A stretch of 64,000 nucleotides of DNA from CAYGWX01 sp964353855 [NCBI: uncultured bacterium]. GTDB taxonomy: Bacteria > Edwardsbacteria > CAYGWX01. The notes beneath the pieces are model-generated. The model saw only the letters and a list, made by a program, of their open reading frames with translations, did no database searches and was not told the origin of the DNA. Shown here one piece after another: positions 41,733 through 50,842 of this stretch. Each line of letters opens with the position of its first letter. The first letter of the stretch is position 1. Position numbers and translations under genes: made by a program. The stretch covers positions 1-64,000 of the forward strand of contig CAYGWX010000008.1 of assembly GCA_964353855.1 (NCBI GenBank), read 5' to 3'.

Positions 41733-41750
41733 AAAAAGTTCCAATAAGGC

Positions 41751-42980
41751 ATGGACATAGACCTCCTCATCCTGCACGCCGCCCAGGTCGCGACCCCGGG
41801 TCATGGCTGGACCCTCCGGGTCATCCGGGACGGAGCTGTGGCCGTGGTCGGTGAAAAGATCGTAGCGGTGGGGACGACCCGTGAAATTTTTCCCAAGGTG
41901 AGGGTGACCAGGAAGACCAGGGTCATCGAGGCCAGAGGCAAGGTCGTCGCTCCGGGTTTCGTGGACCCCCATACCCATGCCGTCTATGCCGGGTCCAGGG
42001 CAAGCGAGTTCGCGCAGAGGCTCGAGGGCGTGCCATACATGGAAATCGCCAAAAAGGGCGGGGGAATCAACTCCACGGTCCGGGTCACCCGAAAGGCTTC
42101 GCGGAAGGAGCTTTTCGATTCGGCCAAAGAGCGGCTCGCCCGGATGCTGGCCTGGGGCACGACCACGGCCGAGGTCAAGAGCGGGTACGGCCTGTCGTTG
42201 GAGGCGGAGCTCAAGATGCTGGAGGTCATTCGCGACCTCGCCGGGAAACAGCCCGTGGAGCTTATCCCCACGTTTCTGGGGGCGCATGAGGTCCCCAAAG
42301 AGTATAAGGCCAGACGGGCCGGGTATATAGACCTCCTCCTCCGAAAGATGATTCCCGAGGTCGGGAAGAAGGTCCTGGCCGAATACTGTGATGTGTTCTG
42401 CGAGAAGGGTGTGTTCAGCGTCCCGGAATCCCGGCGCATCCTGCTCCGGGCCCGAGACTGGGGGATGATCCCCAAGGTGCACGCCGATGAGATCACGCCC
42501 TTGGGTGGAGCGGAGTTAGCCGCGGAAGTCGGGGCCGCGTCAGCCGACCACCTGGTCTATCCCTCGCGCAAAGGGATGGCGGCGATGAAGAAGGCGGGTG
42601 TGATTCCGGTCCTCCTGCCCGGAACGAGCTTCTTCTTAAACTCAGATTATGCCCCGGCACGGGAGATGATCGCGATGGGCCTTCCCGTGGCCCTGGCCAC
42701 GGATCACAACCCCGGCACCTGCACTCTGGAGGGAATGCCGACGGTCATCGGGCTGGCCTGCCTGAGGCTCAAGATGACCCCGGATGAGGCTTTGATCGCC
42801 TCAACCCGGAACGCGGCCAGGGCCATCCTGAGAGAAGAGGTCATCGGTTCCCTGGACCCGGGCAAGCAGGCGGATATCCTTCTGCTCGACATCCCGGACT
42901 ACCGGGAGATCCCCTACCGCTTTGGGACGAACCCGGTGGGCATGGTCATCAAGAAGGGCCAGGTCGTACACTTCAGGTAA
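41751..42980 (+). CDS. hutI: Imidazolonepropionase
   Basis: The 409-residue amidohydrolase opens the ring of imidazolone propionate to give formiminoglutamate. It shows the metal motif D-P-H-T-H-A-V-Y-A-G-S-R, the H-A-D-E site and A-T-D-H-N-P-G-T, all typical of HutI. It starts shortly after its own promoter with a weak AAGG close to the ATG. FtcD follows by 17 bases and completes the pathway. Confidence 0.96.
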   Translation: MDIDLLILHAAQVATPGHGWTLRVIRDGAVAVVGEKIVAVGTTREIFPKVRVTRKTRVIEARGKVVAPGFVDPHTHAVYAGSRASEFAQRLEGVPYMEIAKKGGGINSTVRVTRKASRKELFDSAKERLARMLAWGTTTAEVKSGYGLSLEAELKMLEVIRDLAGKQPVELIPTFLGAHEVPKEYKARRAGYIDLLLRKMIPEVGKKVLAEYCDVFCEKGVFSVPESRRILLRARDWGMIPKVHADEITPLGGAELAAEVGAASADHLVYPSRKGMAAMKKAGVIPVLLPGTSFFLNSDYAPAREMIAMGLPVALATDHNPGTCTLEGMPTVIGLACLRLKMTPDEALIASTRNAARAILREEVIGSLDPGKQADILLLDIPDYREIPYRFGTNPVGMVIKKGQVVHFR

Positions 42981-42997
42981 ATCTTAAGGGAGGGTTT

Positions 42998-44539
42998 GTG
43001 GCCAGGATAGTAGAGTGTGTGCCGAACTTCTCGGAGGGACGGCGGCCGGAAGTGGTGGAGGCGATTGTGGAGGCGATCGCCGAGGTGGAGGGCGTGCGGG
43101 TCCTGGACAAGGAGATGGACAAGGACCACAACCGGGCCGTGGTGACCTTCGTGGGCGAGCCGGAGCCGGTCAGAAAAGCCGCCTTCGCGGGCTGCGCCAA
43201 GGCCTGCGAGCTCATCGACATGAACGCGCACACCGGGGAGCACCCCCGCATCGGAGCCACGGACGTCATCCCGTTCATCCCGATCTCGGGCGTGAGCATC
43301 GAGGAATGCATCGACATGGCCCGGGAGCTCGGGGCGGAGATCTCGGAGAAGCTGGGCATCCCGGTGTACCTCTACGAGAAGGCCGCCGTGCGGCCGGAGC
43401 GGCAGGACCTGGCGTTCATCCGCGAGGGCCAGTACGAGGGCCTCAAGGCGGCCATGGCCACGGACCCCGCCCGCCGCCCGGATTTCGGACCGCCCAAGAT
43501 GCATCCCACGGCCGGGGCCACGGTGGTCGGGGCCCGCGATCCGCTGATCGCTTTCAATGCCTATCTGAATACCAACGACTTAGAATTAGCCAAGAAGATC
43601 GCCCGCCGGGTCCGCTTCCGGGACGGGGGCCTGCGGTTCCTCAAGGCCAACGGCTTCGCCATCCGCGAGCGGGGCTGCGTGCAGGTCTCGATGAACCTCA
43701 CCAACTACCTCGGCACCCCGATCCACGACGCCTTCGAGCTCGTCAAGCGCGAGGCCGAGCGTCACGGACTGGTGGTCACGGACACGGAGATCGTGGGCCT
43801 GGTCCCGCTCAATGCCATGATGGACACGGCGGAGTATTACCTGCGCCTGGAGAACTTTAAGGGCGAACAGGTGCTGGAGAGCAAGCTCTGGGGCGGGGGA
43901 GCCGCCGAGCGGGTGCCGACCCTGTTCTTGGAAGAGGTGTCCTCCAAAGCCCCCACGCCGGGCGGAGGCAGCGTCGCCGCTTTATCCGGAGCCCTGTCCG
44001 CGGCCCTGGGGTCCATGGTCTGCCGGCTCACCGTAGGGCGGAAGAAATACGCCGCCGTGGCCGAGGAGCTGAAGCAGGCCCTGAGGCAGACCGAGCGGGC
44101 CCGATCCAAGCTGACCAGCGCCATCGAGACCGATGCCCGGGCGTTCGATGCTGTGATGAAAGCCTCCAGGCTGCCCAAGGAGACCCCGGATGAAATCACG
44201 AAGCGGGAGGCCGCCCTCCAGGAAGCGACCAAGAAGGCCGCAGAGGTGCCGCTTTCGGTCATGGAAGAGGTTCGATCGCTCTTAATCCCGCTCCAGGCGA
44301 TTGCGGAAAAGGGCAACATCAACTCGGTCTCCGATGCCGGCGTGGCCGCGCTCATGGCCCAAGCCGCCTGCGACGGGGCAGGTTTGAATGTGGAAACCAA
44401 CTTGCCTGCGATCGCGGAGACCGCGTTCAGGCAAGGCCTTCTCTCGCGGGCGTCCGCGATCAAAGGGGAGGTTCGAACGAGCGTCCAAGGGATCCTGGAA
44501 ATCGTCCAGGAACGAATGAAGGAGAAAGCGGGGATTTAA
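42998..44539 (+). CDS. ftcD: Fused glutamate formimidoyltransferase / formimidoyl-THF cyclodeaminase
   Basis: Residues about 1-300 are the formimidoyltransferase (V-E-C-V-P-N-F-S-E-G-R at the start, then H-T-G-E-H-P-R-I-G-A-T-D-V-I-P-F-I-P). Residues about 310-510 are the cyclodeaminase (P-T-P-G-G-G-S-V-A-A-L-S-G-A-L and I-N-S-V-S-D-A-G-V-A-A). The fusion, as in animals, moves the formimino group from formiminoglutamate to tetrahydrofolate and releases ammonia, giving glutamate and methenyl-THF. The start is a GTG with AAGGGAGGG before it. Together with hutH, hutU and hutI it gives a full route from histidine to glutamate. Confidence 0.95.
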   Translation: MARIVECVPNFSEGRRPEVVEAIVEAIAEVEGVRVLDKEMDKDHNRAVVTFVGEPEPVRKAAFAGCAKACELIDMNAHTGEHPRIGATDVIPFIPISGVSIEECIDMARELGAEISEKLGIPVYLYEKAAVRPERQDLAFIREGQYEGLKAAMATDPARRPDFGPPKMHPTAGATVVGARDPLIAFNAYLNTNDLELAKKIARRVRFRDGGLRFLKANGFAIRERGCVQVSMNLTNYLGTPIHDAFELVKREAERHGLVVTDTEIVGLVPLNAMMDTAEYYLRLENFKGEQVLESKLWGGGAAERVPTLFLEEVSSKAPTPGGGSVAALSGALSAALGSMVCRLTVGRKKYAAVAEELKQALRQTERARSKLTSAIETDARAFDAVMKASRLPKETPDEITKREAALQEATKKAAEVPLSVMEEVRSLLIPLQAIAEKGNINSVSDAGVAALMAQAACDGAGLNVETNLPAIAETAFRQGLLSRASAIKGEVRTSVQGILEIVQERMKEKAGI

Positions 44540-45802
44540 GTGAACCCAGAGAAAGCCTTCGTCAAAGAGGTTCTGGAACAGCCGGAATGGAACGTCGCCC
44601 TGGCAGAGCATGCCGAAACCCTGGAGCGAAATCCCAGGGACTTCCGGGCCTGGGGAGCGATCGGAGACCTCTACACGGAGGCGGGGAAAGGGGATCAGGC
44701 TCTCATGGTCTATGAGGAGTTGTTGGGCGGATTGGAGGAGGAGGGCCGTCATCTCGAGGCCTTGGTCGTGGCCCAGAAGATGTGGCGGGCCAAGCCGCAG
44801 AAGGTGGGTCTTCTCAAGCGCATCGGAGAGCTTTACTTGAGGCAGGGGCTGCTCGTGGGGGGAGTCCACTTCCTATGGCGGTATGCCCTGGAGAAACAGA
44901 AAAGGAGACAGCTGGAGCCTTTCCTCAGGACCTGCGACCAAATCGCCCAGGCCTCGGCCAGCGAGGAGGTTCGCAAGCAGGTCGAATCCCTGAAACGGAC
45001 CCTGGAGGCGCTTCGAGCGACGATTCCTCCCCGGGGCACGGACGAACCTCACTCCGTAAAGCCTCTTCCCCCGGAGGCGACCGAGAGAATTAAAGAGCTT
45101 CATGCTTTGGGGGCGGAACACTTCCGCAAGGGGTTCTGGGAGACCGCGAGGAAGACCTGCGGCAAGATCCTCACGCTCTATCCCTACGACCTGGAAGCCC
45201 TCAAGATGCGCCTGGAGATCGGACTCAAGACCCGTGACGAGCAGGAGATCGGAACAGCGATTCTCCGGCTCGCCGAAACGCTGCAGGCCATGGGTCAAGG
45301 GGCAGAGGCGGAGGAGGCCTTGCGGAAGATCTCGGACAAATACCCCCGGCTTAAGGAGGTGCGACGGCGGCTGGAGGGCTTCCAGCGGCCGGATGTCGAG
45401 GCGGGGTTCACGGCCCTATCCCAGGGGATCGTCCTGCTCGGACACCTCCTGGACACCCTGCCCTTCGACGGCGGAGCGAGCTATCTTGACCTAGGCGTCC
45501 TTTACCGCCAGGCCGGGCTCCTGGAGCCGGCCAAGGAGGAATTCCAGCGCGCGATGTCGGATCCGCGGGCGAGCCGAAGAGCCCGGGAGGAGCTTTCCCT
45601 GCTCGGGGTCTCCGTGGAGGGGGAGCCGGTTCCGGAGACGACGGGGCCGGAGCCTCAACCTGAGCCCGAGCTCCAGGCCCCCCCAGCCTCCTTTGAGCCT
45701 TCCCCCGAGGAGCCTCCCCAGGAGAATGCTCCTGAGGCCGAGGAGGCGCCACCGCCCCCCAAAAGGGTCCCGGCCATTGACAAACGCATCGGATTCGTGT
45801 AA
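44540..45802 (+). CDS. TPR-like cytoplasmic scaffold protein
   Basis: The 420-residue protein lacks a signal peptide and is made of degenerate TPR-like helix pairs (about 10-330), for example G-D-L-Y-T-E-A-G-K-G-D-Q-A-L-M-V-Y-E-E. A Pro- and Glu-rich tail ends in R-V-P-A-I-D-K-R-I-G-F-V. A similar short basic-hydrophobic end (K-K-R-K-I-S-Y-V) closes the large TPR protein encoded at 46707; the two may share a partner. The GTG start directly follows the ftcD stop. It precedes an ExeA-like ATPase, which suggests a common complex. Confidence 0.75.
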   Translation: MNPEKAFVKEVLEQPEWNVALAEHAETLERNPRDFRAWGAIGDLYTEAGKGDQALMVYEELLGGLEEEGRHLEALVVAQKMWRAKPQKVGLLKRIGELYLRQGLLVGGVHFLWRYALEKQKRRQLEPFLRTCDQIAQASASEEVRKQVESLKRTLEALRATIPPRGTDEPHSVKPLPPEATERIKELHALGAEHFRKGFWETARKTCGKILTLYPYDLEALKMRLEIGLKTRDEQEIGTAILRLAETLQAMGQGAEAEEALRKISDKYPRLKEVRRRLEGFQRPDVEAGFTALSQGIVLLGHLLDTLPFDGGASYLDLGVLYRQAGLLEPAKEEFQRAMSDPRASRRAREELSLLGVSVEGEPVPETTGPEPQPEPELQAPPASFEPSPEEPPQENAPEAEEAPPPPKRVPAIDKRIGFV

Positions 45803-45811
45803 ACTTATAAT
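45777..45811 (+). promoter_or_regulatory. Promoter of the ExeA-like gene
   Basis: TTGACA (45777-45782) lies in the last codons of the TPR gene, with TAAACT 17 bases further on (45800-45805) and TATAAT overlapping after it (45806-45811). The leader to 45834 carries GGGGAAAGGG. Confidence 0.55.
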
Positions 45812-45833
45812 TTAACTCAGGGGAAAGGGACTC

Positions 45834-46667
45834 ATGGATTACGAGCAGTTTTTCCATCTCGCAGAAGACCCCTTTGCGAACGTACCGAACAACCGTTTCT
45901 TCTACGATAATCCTCAGCACGCCAGAGTCCTGGCCCGGCTGATGCACGCCATCGCGCGGATGCGGGGCCTGGTCCTCATGGTCGGGGATGTGGGCACGGG
46001 GAAGACGATGATGTCCCGCCACCTGCTGGACCGATTGCGCGAGGACGGAACCTATGAGACCGCCCTCATCATCCTGACCCACGCCGACTTCTCCTCCCTC
46101 TGGCTCCTCAAGAAGATCGCCGCGCTCCTGGGCGTCGAGGAGGTGGGAGAGGAGAAAGCCCGGGTCGTCTCCCAGATCTGCGAACGTCTCATGCAGATTT
46201 ACGGGGAAGGCCGGAAAGCCCTGATCATCATCGACGAAGCCAACCTGCTCAGGAATCGCGAGGTCCTGGAGGACCTGCGCGGCCTGCTGAACGTGGAGGT
46301 GGCCGATGCCCGGCTCATCTCCTTCCTCCTCACGGGACTGCCCGAGATGGAGAAGAACCTGTTGGGTGATGCGGCCCTCAAGCAGCGGGTGGCCCTGCGC
46401 TGCGAGGTCCAGCCGATGAGCCCGGAGACGGTCAAGGGCTACATCAAACACCGCCTGAAGGTCGCCGGGCGGTCCGAAGACCTCTTCACGGAGAGCGCCC
46501 TGGACGCCATCGCCCTTTTCTCCGGGGGGAGCCCCAGGCTGGTAAACGCGATCTGCGACAACGCCCTCCTGGAGGGATTCCTGGCGGAGAGACCCCTCAT
46601 CGACCAGACCCTCGTCCAGGAGGTCGCTCAATCCCTGGGCTTAGAAGAAGCCAAGGCAGGCGCATAG
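45834..46667 (+). CDS. ExeA/GspA-like AAA ATPase
   Basis: The 277-residue protein has the start motif Y-E-Q-F-F-H-L-A-E-D-P-F-A-N-V-P typical of ExeA-like secretion ATPases, Walker A G-D-V-G-T-G-K-T, Walker B A-L-I-I-I-D-E-A-N-L-L, and a C-terminal helical lid. ExeA helps build the type II secretin with the peptidoglycan-binding ExeB; relatives also act in transposition. No peptidoglycan-binding domain or secretin gene is nearby. It lies between two TPR genes of similar style, so all three may form one assembly. Confidence 0.85.
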   Translation: MDYEQFFHLAEDPFANVPNNRFFYDNPQHARVLARLMHAIARMRGLVLMVGDVGTGKTMMSRHLLDRLREDGTYETALIILTHADFSSLWLLKKIAALLGVEEVGEEKARVVSQICERLMQIYGEGRKALIIIDEANLLRNREVLEDLRGLLNVEVADARLISFLLTGLPEMEKNLLGDAALKQRVALRCEVQPMSPETVKGYIKHRLKVAGRSEDLFTESALDAIALFSGGSPRLVNAICDNALLEGFLAERPLIDQTLVQEVAQSLGLEEAKAGA

Positions 46668-46689
46668 TTCCGATGCGATCGGCAGTGGA

Positions 46690-46699
46690 AAGGAGGTGA
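46690..46699 (+). promoter_or_regulatory. Very strong ribosome-binding site before a non-canonical start
   Basis: AAGGAGGTGA is a full-length Shine-Dalgarno sequence. The reading frame that follows has no ATG, GTG or TTG for 280 bases; an ACG lies at 46707, 10 bases after AGGAGG. Confidence 0.75.
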
Positions 46700-46706
46700 G
46701 GCGCTT

Positions 46707-49205
46707 ACGGCGAACATCGCGGCGATAAAAAGCAAGGCGGCGGAGCTCTTCCAGAAGGGGGATTACGAGAAGGCCATCAAGGAGTACGAGCGGGCCTTAG
46801 AGATCGAGCCCACCGACGCCATCATCTACAACAACATCGGAGACAGCTACCTCAAGCTGGGCAAGTCCGAGGAGGCGATCAAGGCCTACGAGAAGGCCGC
46901 GGAGGTCTACTCCAACGACGCCCTGTACAACAACGCGACCGCCGTCTGCAAGAAGATCCTGCGCATCACCCGGGAGAACCCCGGGGTGTTCTGGCGCCTC
47001 GCCGAGCTCTACGCCCACCAAGGCCTCACCAATGACGCGATCAACAACTGGGTCCAATACGCCGAGATGGTCCAGAGGGCCGGGAACCTGGACGGGGTGC
47101 TCAACGCCTATCAGAAGATCGTGGAGTTGTCGCCCCGCAATGTGGACATCCGGGGCAAGCTGGCCGACCTGTATGCCACCCAGGGGAAGACCGAGGACGC
47201 CGAGCGGGAGCTAAAAGCGGTCGCCGCCTTCTACCAGGAGCACGGCCGGACCCACGAGGCCGAGGCCGTGGAGGCCAAGATCCGCAAGCTGACCGGAGCC
47301 GAGCCGCCTCCACCCCCTCCTGTTGAAACCCCCAAACCCCAGCCGGCCGAGGTGCCCCCTACCGCATTCGCTCCTCCCCCGGGGTTCGTTTCCTCCGGCA
47401 TTTCGTTTGAATCCCTGTTCCCGGAGGTCGCCGCGCCCCCCGAAGCCAAGAGTCCGGACGTGACCATCGAAGAGGCTCCCGGGGAACAGGCGAAAGCTGC
47501 AGGGACCAAGATCGACGAAGTTTTTGCCGCGAAGTTCGGGGAGGAAAAAAGGGTCAAACCCGAGGAAGCCGCCCCGGAGAAGCCTTCGGAGGACTGGGCC
47601 GTGAGTGTGGAATTGGGCGAGCTTTTGTTGGACATCGGTTCCACGCAGGAGGCCACGGAGCAGTTCCACAGGGCCGCCGAGGGCTATTTCAATGCCGGCA
47701 ACCTGGAGAAGGCGCAGGTCCTTTACCGCCGGATCACCGAGCTTCAGCCTCTGGAGATCCGCACCCGCCAGAAGCTGGTTGAGATCGCCCTGAAGAGGGA
47801 GAGTCGCGAGGACGGGATCGAAGCCTATCTCGGGCTGGCGGAATGCCTACTCCGCCGGGAGCGCAAGGAACAAGCGAAGTCGGTTTATCAGAAGGTCCTG
47901 GAGCTTGACCCCAAGAACGAGACAGCTTTAGAAAACCTCTCGCTCATCGCTCCCGCGGCTCCCGTGACAGCTCCAGAGGCTCATGAGGTGAAAGAAAGGG
48001 TCGAGGAGCCGGTTCCGCCCAAGGGGGTAACCCCGGTTGTGGTGAGGAAAGAGGCCCCCAAGGAACACGTTCCGCTTGCCCCAAGCCTCTTGGGTGGAGA
48101 GGAGGAACCATCCGGAGAAGAGTACGTTTCCCCGCCTGCGGTCAAGACAGCGGTTGAAATGCCTGAGGGGCCCGCTCCCCTGGCCCCCAGCCTGCTCTCC
48201 GAAGAGGAGAAGCCTCCCGAGGCCGGTGAGCCCATCGAGGCGGAGAAGGTCACCATGGGTCGGGAGATCGTGGAGGGGGGCCGGAAGTCTCACGTCAAAT
48301 TCTCGGTGGCCGAAACCGAACCTTCCGCCGCTTCCGAGGAATCCCTTTCCATCGGGGACATCATCGAGGAGTTCAAGGAGGGGGTCTTCAAGACCGTCTC
48401 CCAGGAGGACTACGCCAGCCACTACGAGCTGGGGATCGCCTATAAGGAGATGGGGCTTCTCGAGGAGTCGATCATGGAGTTCCAGATCGCGTCCAAGGGC
48501 CAGGCCGAGAAACTGAAAGCTCTGGAGATGCTCGGCATCTGTTTCCTGGAGAAAGAAGAGCCCCAGTTCGCGGTCCGTCAATTCGAGCAGGGATTGGCGG
48601 TTCCGGGCCACGATCCTGAGCAGTACCTCGGCATGCATTACCACATGGCCACAGCCTGCGAACGGCTCGATGACCTCGAGAACGCCGTGAAGCATCTCGA
48701 CGAGGTCTATCTCGTGGATGCCAAGTTCATGGACACGGCGGCCCGGCTCAAAGCCTTGAAGGCCAAGCTCAAGAAAGCTCACCCGAAGCCGAAAGCTTCG
48801 GTGACCGCGGAAGCCGAGGCCCGTTTGGACGAGATCCTGACCGAGATGCCCGCCCCGGCAACGGCCCCAATTCAGGAAGCGCAGGTTCCTGTTCCCGAAC
48901 CCGTGCCTGCGACTGCGGAGACCCTTGAAGCGTCGCCCGTGCCGCCCGAGGAAGTTCCAGCCGAAGAGTTCCTTTCTTCGGTGCACGAGATGCTGAAGAC
49001 CGCGGCGGAAGCCCCTCAGCCTGCCCCTGCCGCCGAGGTGTTAGAGGAGATGCCGCCTGCAGAAATGCCCCAGCCCGAGGCCGAGGTCCCTCCTCCGAGC
49101 CCCGAGCCCTCTCCGGAGCCCGAGCCGGAGCCCGCTCCCGAGCCTCCTGCTCCGGAGAAACCCAAGCCCGAAGCTCCGAAGAAACGCAAGATCTCTTACG
49201 TATGA
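46707..49205 (+). CDS. Large TPR protein lacking a canonical start codon
   Basis: The frame codes for good TPR sequence from about 46707 on: A-A-I-K-S-K-A-A-E-L-F-Q-K-G-D-Y-E-K-A-I, then A-L-E-I-E-P-T-D-A-I-I-Y-N-N-I-G-D. The first normal start codon, a GTG at 46986, would cut off the first two or three repeats and has no ribosome site. I therefore place the start at or near the ACG at 46707, behind AAGGAGGTGA; sequence error is the main alternative. TPR blocks (about 1-190, 295-405 and 560-660 of roughly 832 residues) alternate with Pro/Glu-rich linkers. The tail ends K-K-R-K-I-S-Y-V. The frame follows the in-frame TAG of the ExeA-like gene. Confidence 0.75.
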   Translation, partial: TANIAAIKSKAAELFQKGDYEKAIKEYERALEIEPTDAIIYNNIGDSYLKLGKSEEAIKAYEKAAEVYSNDALYNNATAVCKKILRITRENPGVFWRLAELYAHQGLTNDAINNWVQYAEMVQRAGNLDGVLNAYQKIVELSPRNVDIRGKLADLYATQGKTEDAERELKAVAAFYQEHGRTHEAEAVEAKIRKLTGAEPPPPPPVETPKPQPAEVPPTAFAPPPGFVSSGISFESLFPEVAAPPEAKSPDVTIEEAPGEQAKAAGTKIDEVFAAKFGEEKRVKPEEAAPEKPSEDWAVSVELGELLLDIGSTQEATEQFHRAAEGYFNAGNLEKAQVLYRRITELQPLEIRTRQKLVEIALKRESREDGIEAYLGLAECLLRRERKEQAKSVYQKVLELDPKNETALENLSLIAPAAPVTAPEAHEVKERVEEPVPPKGVTPVVVRKEAPKEHVPLAPSLLGGEEEPSGEEYVSPPAVKTAVEMPEGPAPLAPSLLSEEEKPPEAGEPIEAEKVTMGREIVEGGRKSHVKFSVAETEPSAASEESLSIGDIIEEFKEGVFKTVSQEDYASHYELGIAYKEMGLLEESIMEFQIASKGQAEKLKALEMLGICFLEKEEPQFAVRQFEQGLAVPGHDPEQYLGMHYHMATACERLDDLENAVKHLDEVYLVDAKFMDTAARLKALKAKLKKAHPKPKASVTAEAEARLDEILTEMPAPATAPIQEAQVPVPEPVPATAETLEASPVPPEEVPAEEFLSSVHEMLKTAAEAPQPAPAAEVLEEMPPAEMPQPEAEVPPPSPEPSPEPEPEPAPEPPAPEKPKPEAPKKRKISYV

Positions 49206-49237
49206 AGGGCCTCTTCCGGCCTTTTCGCGAAAGCCTA

Positions 49238-49265
49238 CCCCCGATCATTGTCGGGGGCCTTTTTG
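49238..49265 (+). terminator. Terminator after the large TPR gene
   Basis: The stem CCCCCGA/TCGGGGG (49238-49244 with 49251-49257) has a 6-base loop and is followed by CCTTTTTGCT. It ends only about 10 bases before the next ATG. Confidence 0.85.
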
Positions 49266-49275
49266 CTGGCCTCGG

Positions 49276-50319
49276 ATGAAGGATAAACTGATTTCGTCGA
49301 ACGGCTCGGATCCGGCTTCCCGCGAGGCAGAGAACCTTGCCGGGGAGAGGCCCGGACGGATCCTGGTCGTGGATGATGACGAGCACGTCCGTAAGTCCCT
49401 GGCAGAGTTCCTGAGGCTGGACGGCCACGAGGTGGTCATGGCCTCGGATGGAGAACAAGCCTTGGACGAGGTGGCCAAAGACCCCCCCGACCTTCTGCTT
49501 CTGGACCTGATGATGCCCGGGATGGATGGGCTGGAGGTCTGCCGCAGACTGAAGGCCATGGACTCCACCCGCCTCATCCCCATCGTCATGGTCACGGCTT
49601 TGCAGGACCGGGGAACCAAGGTGAAGGCCCTGGAGGCCGGGACCGATGATTTCCTCGGCAAGCCTTTCAACAGGGTCGAGCTCCAGGCCCGGGTCCGCTC
49701 CCTGCTGCGGCTCAAGCGCTATACCGATGAGCTGGAGAGCGTGGAGTCCGTGCTCTTCTCCCTGGCCCGCAGCGTGGAAGCGAAAGACGCCTATACCGGC
49801 GATCACTGCGGCCGGCTCTCGGCCTACTCCCTCGCCCTGGGGAGATGGGCCGGCCTCTCCCGGGAGAAGCTCAAGGCCCTGGAGCGGGGCGCGATCCTGC
49901 ACGACATCGGAAAGGTGGCGATCGCGGATGCCATTCTGCTCAAGCCCGGCGGGCTCACCCCGGAGGAGTTCGAGGCCATGAAACAGCATACCCTGATCGG
50001 CGAACGCATCTGCCAGCCCCTCCGCAGCCTCAGGTTCGTGCTCCCGATCATCCGCTCCCACCACGAACGCCTGGACGGCAGCGGGTATCCCGACGGCCTG
50101 TCCCGGGACGCGATCCCGATTACCGCGCGGGTCCTCCAGATCGCGGACATCTATGACGCCCTGACTACGAGGCGTCCGTATAAATCAGCCTGCTCCTCGG
50201 AAGAGGCCTTCGAGATCCTGCGGTCCGAGGTGAAGAAGGGCTGGCGCGAGGAGCAGCTCGTGGAGGGACTCTACGAGGTGCTTCGCATGGAGGGGAACCG
50301 GGGAGAGATTTTGATATAG
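49276..50319 (+). CDS. Response regulator with HD-GYP phosphodiesterase domain, second copy
   Basis: A receiver domain (about 30-150; D-D-D-E-H and L-L-L-D-L-M-M-P-G-M-D-G with the phospho-Asp, and K-P-F) is followed by an HD-GYP domain (about 170-345) with H-D-I-G-K-V-A-I and H-H-E-R-L-D-G-S-G-Y-P-D-G-L. The signature residues for cyclic-di-GMP hydrolysis are intact. Domain order matches the regulator at 13609, but the first 30 residues are unrelated and polar. The ATG stands just behind a terminator with no Shine-Dalgarno, so the true start may be a few codons further in, near the receiver domain. Confidence 0.9.
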   Translation: MKDKLISSNGSDPASREAENLAGERPGRILVVDDDEHVRKSLAEFLRLDGHEVVMASDGEQALDEVAKDPPDLLLLDLMMPGMDGLEVCRRLKAMDSTRLIPIVMVTALQDRGTKVKALEAGTDDFLGKPFNRVELQARVRSLLRLKRYTDELESVESVLFSLARSVEAKDAYTGDHCGRLSAYSLALGRWAGLSREKLKALERGAILHDIGKVAIADAILLKPGGLTPEEFEAMKQHTLIGERICQPLRSLRFVLPIIRSHHERLDGSGYPDGLSRDAIPITARVLQIADIYDALTTRRPYKSACSSEEAFEILRSEVKKGWREEQLVEGLYEVLRMEGNRGEILI

Positions 50320-50354
50320 CGAGGTTTTTCAGAGATCTACGGGGTCGCAATAAA

Positions 50355-50388
50355 GGCAGGATCCTCTGATCCCGCCCTTTTTCTTTTG
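50355..50388 (+). terminator. Terminator after HD-GYP gene
   Basis: GGCAGGATC pairs with GATCCCGCC (one A/C mismatch) around CTCT, then TTTTTCTTTT follows. Confidence 0.85.
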
Positions 50389-50439
50389 GCTTTCGCTTTC
50401 TGCCTACGGGCTTCTGTTTTAGGTTCTTTCCGGCCCGGA

Positions 50440-50640
50440 GCGGGACGTGTGCAGGCCGTTACTTTAACTGCCGCGCCTAGGTAAGGCCGACAAAGCTCAG
50501 TTACGGCAAAATGCCCTCATAGGGGGAGGGCCGACAAAGCTCCACAACCCGGGAGGTGTTTCCAACCACTTCACGCGCACATCACGCCCACCTCACGCCC
50601 ACCTCACGCCCTCCCCACACCTTGTAACAGGAAAACACGG
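50440..50640. repeat. Mosaic intergenic element, copy C
   Basis: CCGACAAAGCTCAGTTA (50487-50503) is identical to 11095-11111, and CCGACAAAGCTC recurs at 50531-50542. Four 11-base units follow (ACTTCACGCGC, ACATCACGCCC, ACCTCACGCCC, ACCTCACGCCC; 50568-50611), then TCCCC as in copy A. No coding sequence is seen in the whole 50389-50842 stretch. Confidence 0.65.
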
Positions 50641-50842
50641 CTATGGGTGTGTTTTTATCTATAAAAAGGTATCAGTTGGCATACCTGCTTTAACAGGCTG
50701 GACGTAAGGGCCACGATGACAAGCTGATACAATCCCCCGACCTGTTTTAGCTCAGGAATCGTCAGGGGAGGCGCTGTATTACCCCATCGAAAGCCTGAGG
50801 AGCCTTATTTCCATCCCGGACTCAGCAATTCACAAAAGGTGC

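Noticed and set aside
46696-46728. GTG within AGGAGGTGA as start of the large TPR protein
   Set aside because: It is in a different frame and stops after ten codons.
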